Positions 63,316 to 64,000 of a DNA stretch of 64,000 bases are shown here, piece by piece. The stretch is from Paragonimus skrjabini miyazakii (Eukaryota; Platyhelminthes; Trematoda; Plagiorchiida; Troglotrematidae), in contig JTDE01000426.1 of assembly GCA_014338405.1 (NCBI GenBank), positions 115,993-179,992 on the forward strand, in the 5' to 3' direction. Every line of letters starts with the position of its first letter. The first letter of the stretch is position 1. The notes beneath the pieces were generated by a model. The model was not told the origin of the DNA and made no database searches. It saw nothing but the letters and a program-made list of their open reading frames with translations. Both the position numbers and the translations under genes were made by a program.

Positions 63316-64000
63316 AAATTCCTCGCAGTTTATCAAGAGCCACAGGATCAAATGGCCTTCAGTGTATATATTTCTTACACGACGACGCTGTTCACTCAAG
63401 CATATGCTGCAAGCTTTGGGCGTTGCTAGAACTCCAAAGGTGAATGTTTCACTGCGAAAATGCTCAATACATTTAAATTCATGTGTGCTTTACACTGATT
63501 GGATGCTGCGTGCACAAAAATGACAACATCAGTCCGCATGGCAATATTATCACAGTCAGAAAATTACTACACCTATGCTGTTGTTCATTTAAAGGGACGA
63601 GTATGCAAACTCCAAGGTGCATTTCAAAAGTCACCCAGTGTTTCAGATTTACTGTGTTAAATTACGTTATACACCGTACAATTTTTGTATCCAACCGATT
63701 AAAGTGATCCAGATTCACAAGAGTGAAAAATCATTTGGTTCCTTATTACAAGTTAAAGGAAGAAGCTGACAAAACAATTGGGAGAAACCATAAGGTAATA
63801 TCGTTATGTATTCCTCCCCTGACCTTTTCTGCTATCTTGGCGTGGTGATCAGGCTTGTGTGCTGTTTTGATCCGGAGGGCTGTGCTGACTGCGACCTCGG
63901 TCGTTGCAGGTCCAACCATGTCAGATTGGCCAAAGGGGAGCAGCCAGACAAAAAGCAGATGCGTCCGTTGTGAGGTGTTCGTTGTGTGTGGTGTCAGTCT
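63316..64000. other. Right edge, unassigned, GC-rich at the end
   Basis: No gene was recognised. From about 63815 the base composition turns GC-rich, with blocks such as 'gagggctgtgctgactgcga', then 'ggtccaaccatgtcagattg' and 'gggagcagccagacaaaaag'. It looks like the start of another repeat or an exon that continues past the window. Confidence 0.35.

Overview
The window looks like nuclear DNA of a parasitic flatworm, most likely a digenean trematode. The reasons are long AT-leaning introns, long exons of low-complexity Ser/Thr/Asn/Ala-rich protein around a few conserved metazoan domains, an RTE-like LINE 3' end, a decayed Ty3/gypsy element and a tRNA-derived SINE family. This is a judgement from style and content; the species cannot be named from the sequence alone.

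The main gene is a Pax2/5/8-type transcription factor on the + strand, spread over about 37 kb. Its paired domain is certain. The PAI half is exon 34498-34663 and the RED half is exon 39793-40006. They join in phase at the Gly-Arg|Tyr-Tyr-Glu-Thr position. A long downstream exon (40647-41937) carries an octapeptide of the Pax2/5/8 form. A further exon (46028-46878) joins in phase and ends in a stop. A long upstream exon (9604-10480) with two alanine runs has a strong donor whose phase fits the paired-box exon across a 24-kb intron. The five-exon model gives an open protein of about 1,132 residues. No clear partial homeodomain is visible.

On the opposite strand, convergent with Pax, lies the last coding exon (54387-54595) of a mitochondrial carrier most like SLC25A42, the CoA/PAP carrier. 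Its other exons were not found.

The rest is mainly decayed repeats. A 5'-truncated RTE-like LINE 3' end with a long open frame (38605-39435) sits in Pax intron 2, and a more decayed relative lies at 415-905. A Ty3/gypsy element with about 190-bp LTRs (57365-61668) is broken by many stops and frameshifts. At least eight copies of one composite SINE have a tRNA-like box A/B region inside them rather than at the 5' end, and other tRNA-derived fragments are scattered. Two AT microsatellites and a run of 21 G complete the list.

Layout: 1-9.6 kb, intergenic with LINE and SINE fossils; 9.6-46.9 kb, the Pax gene; 46.9-54.4 kb, intergenic between convergent genes, with two weak candidate Pax 3' exons; 54.4-54.6 kb, carrier exon; 54.6-64 kb, carrier intron or flank with the gypsy element and SINE copies. 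No CRISPR array, operon, rRNA or intact tRNA gene was seen.
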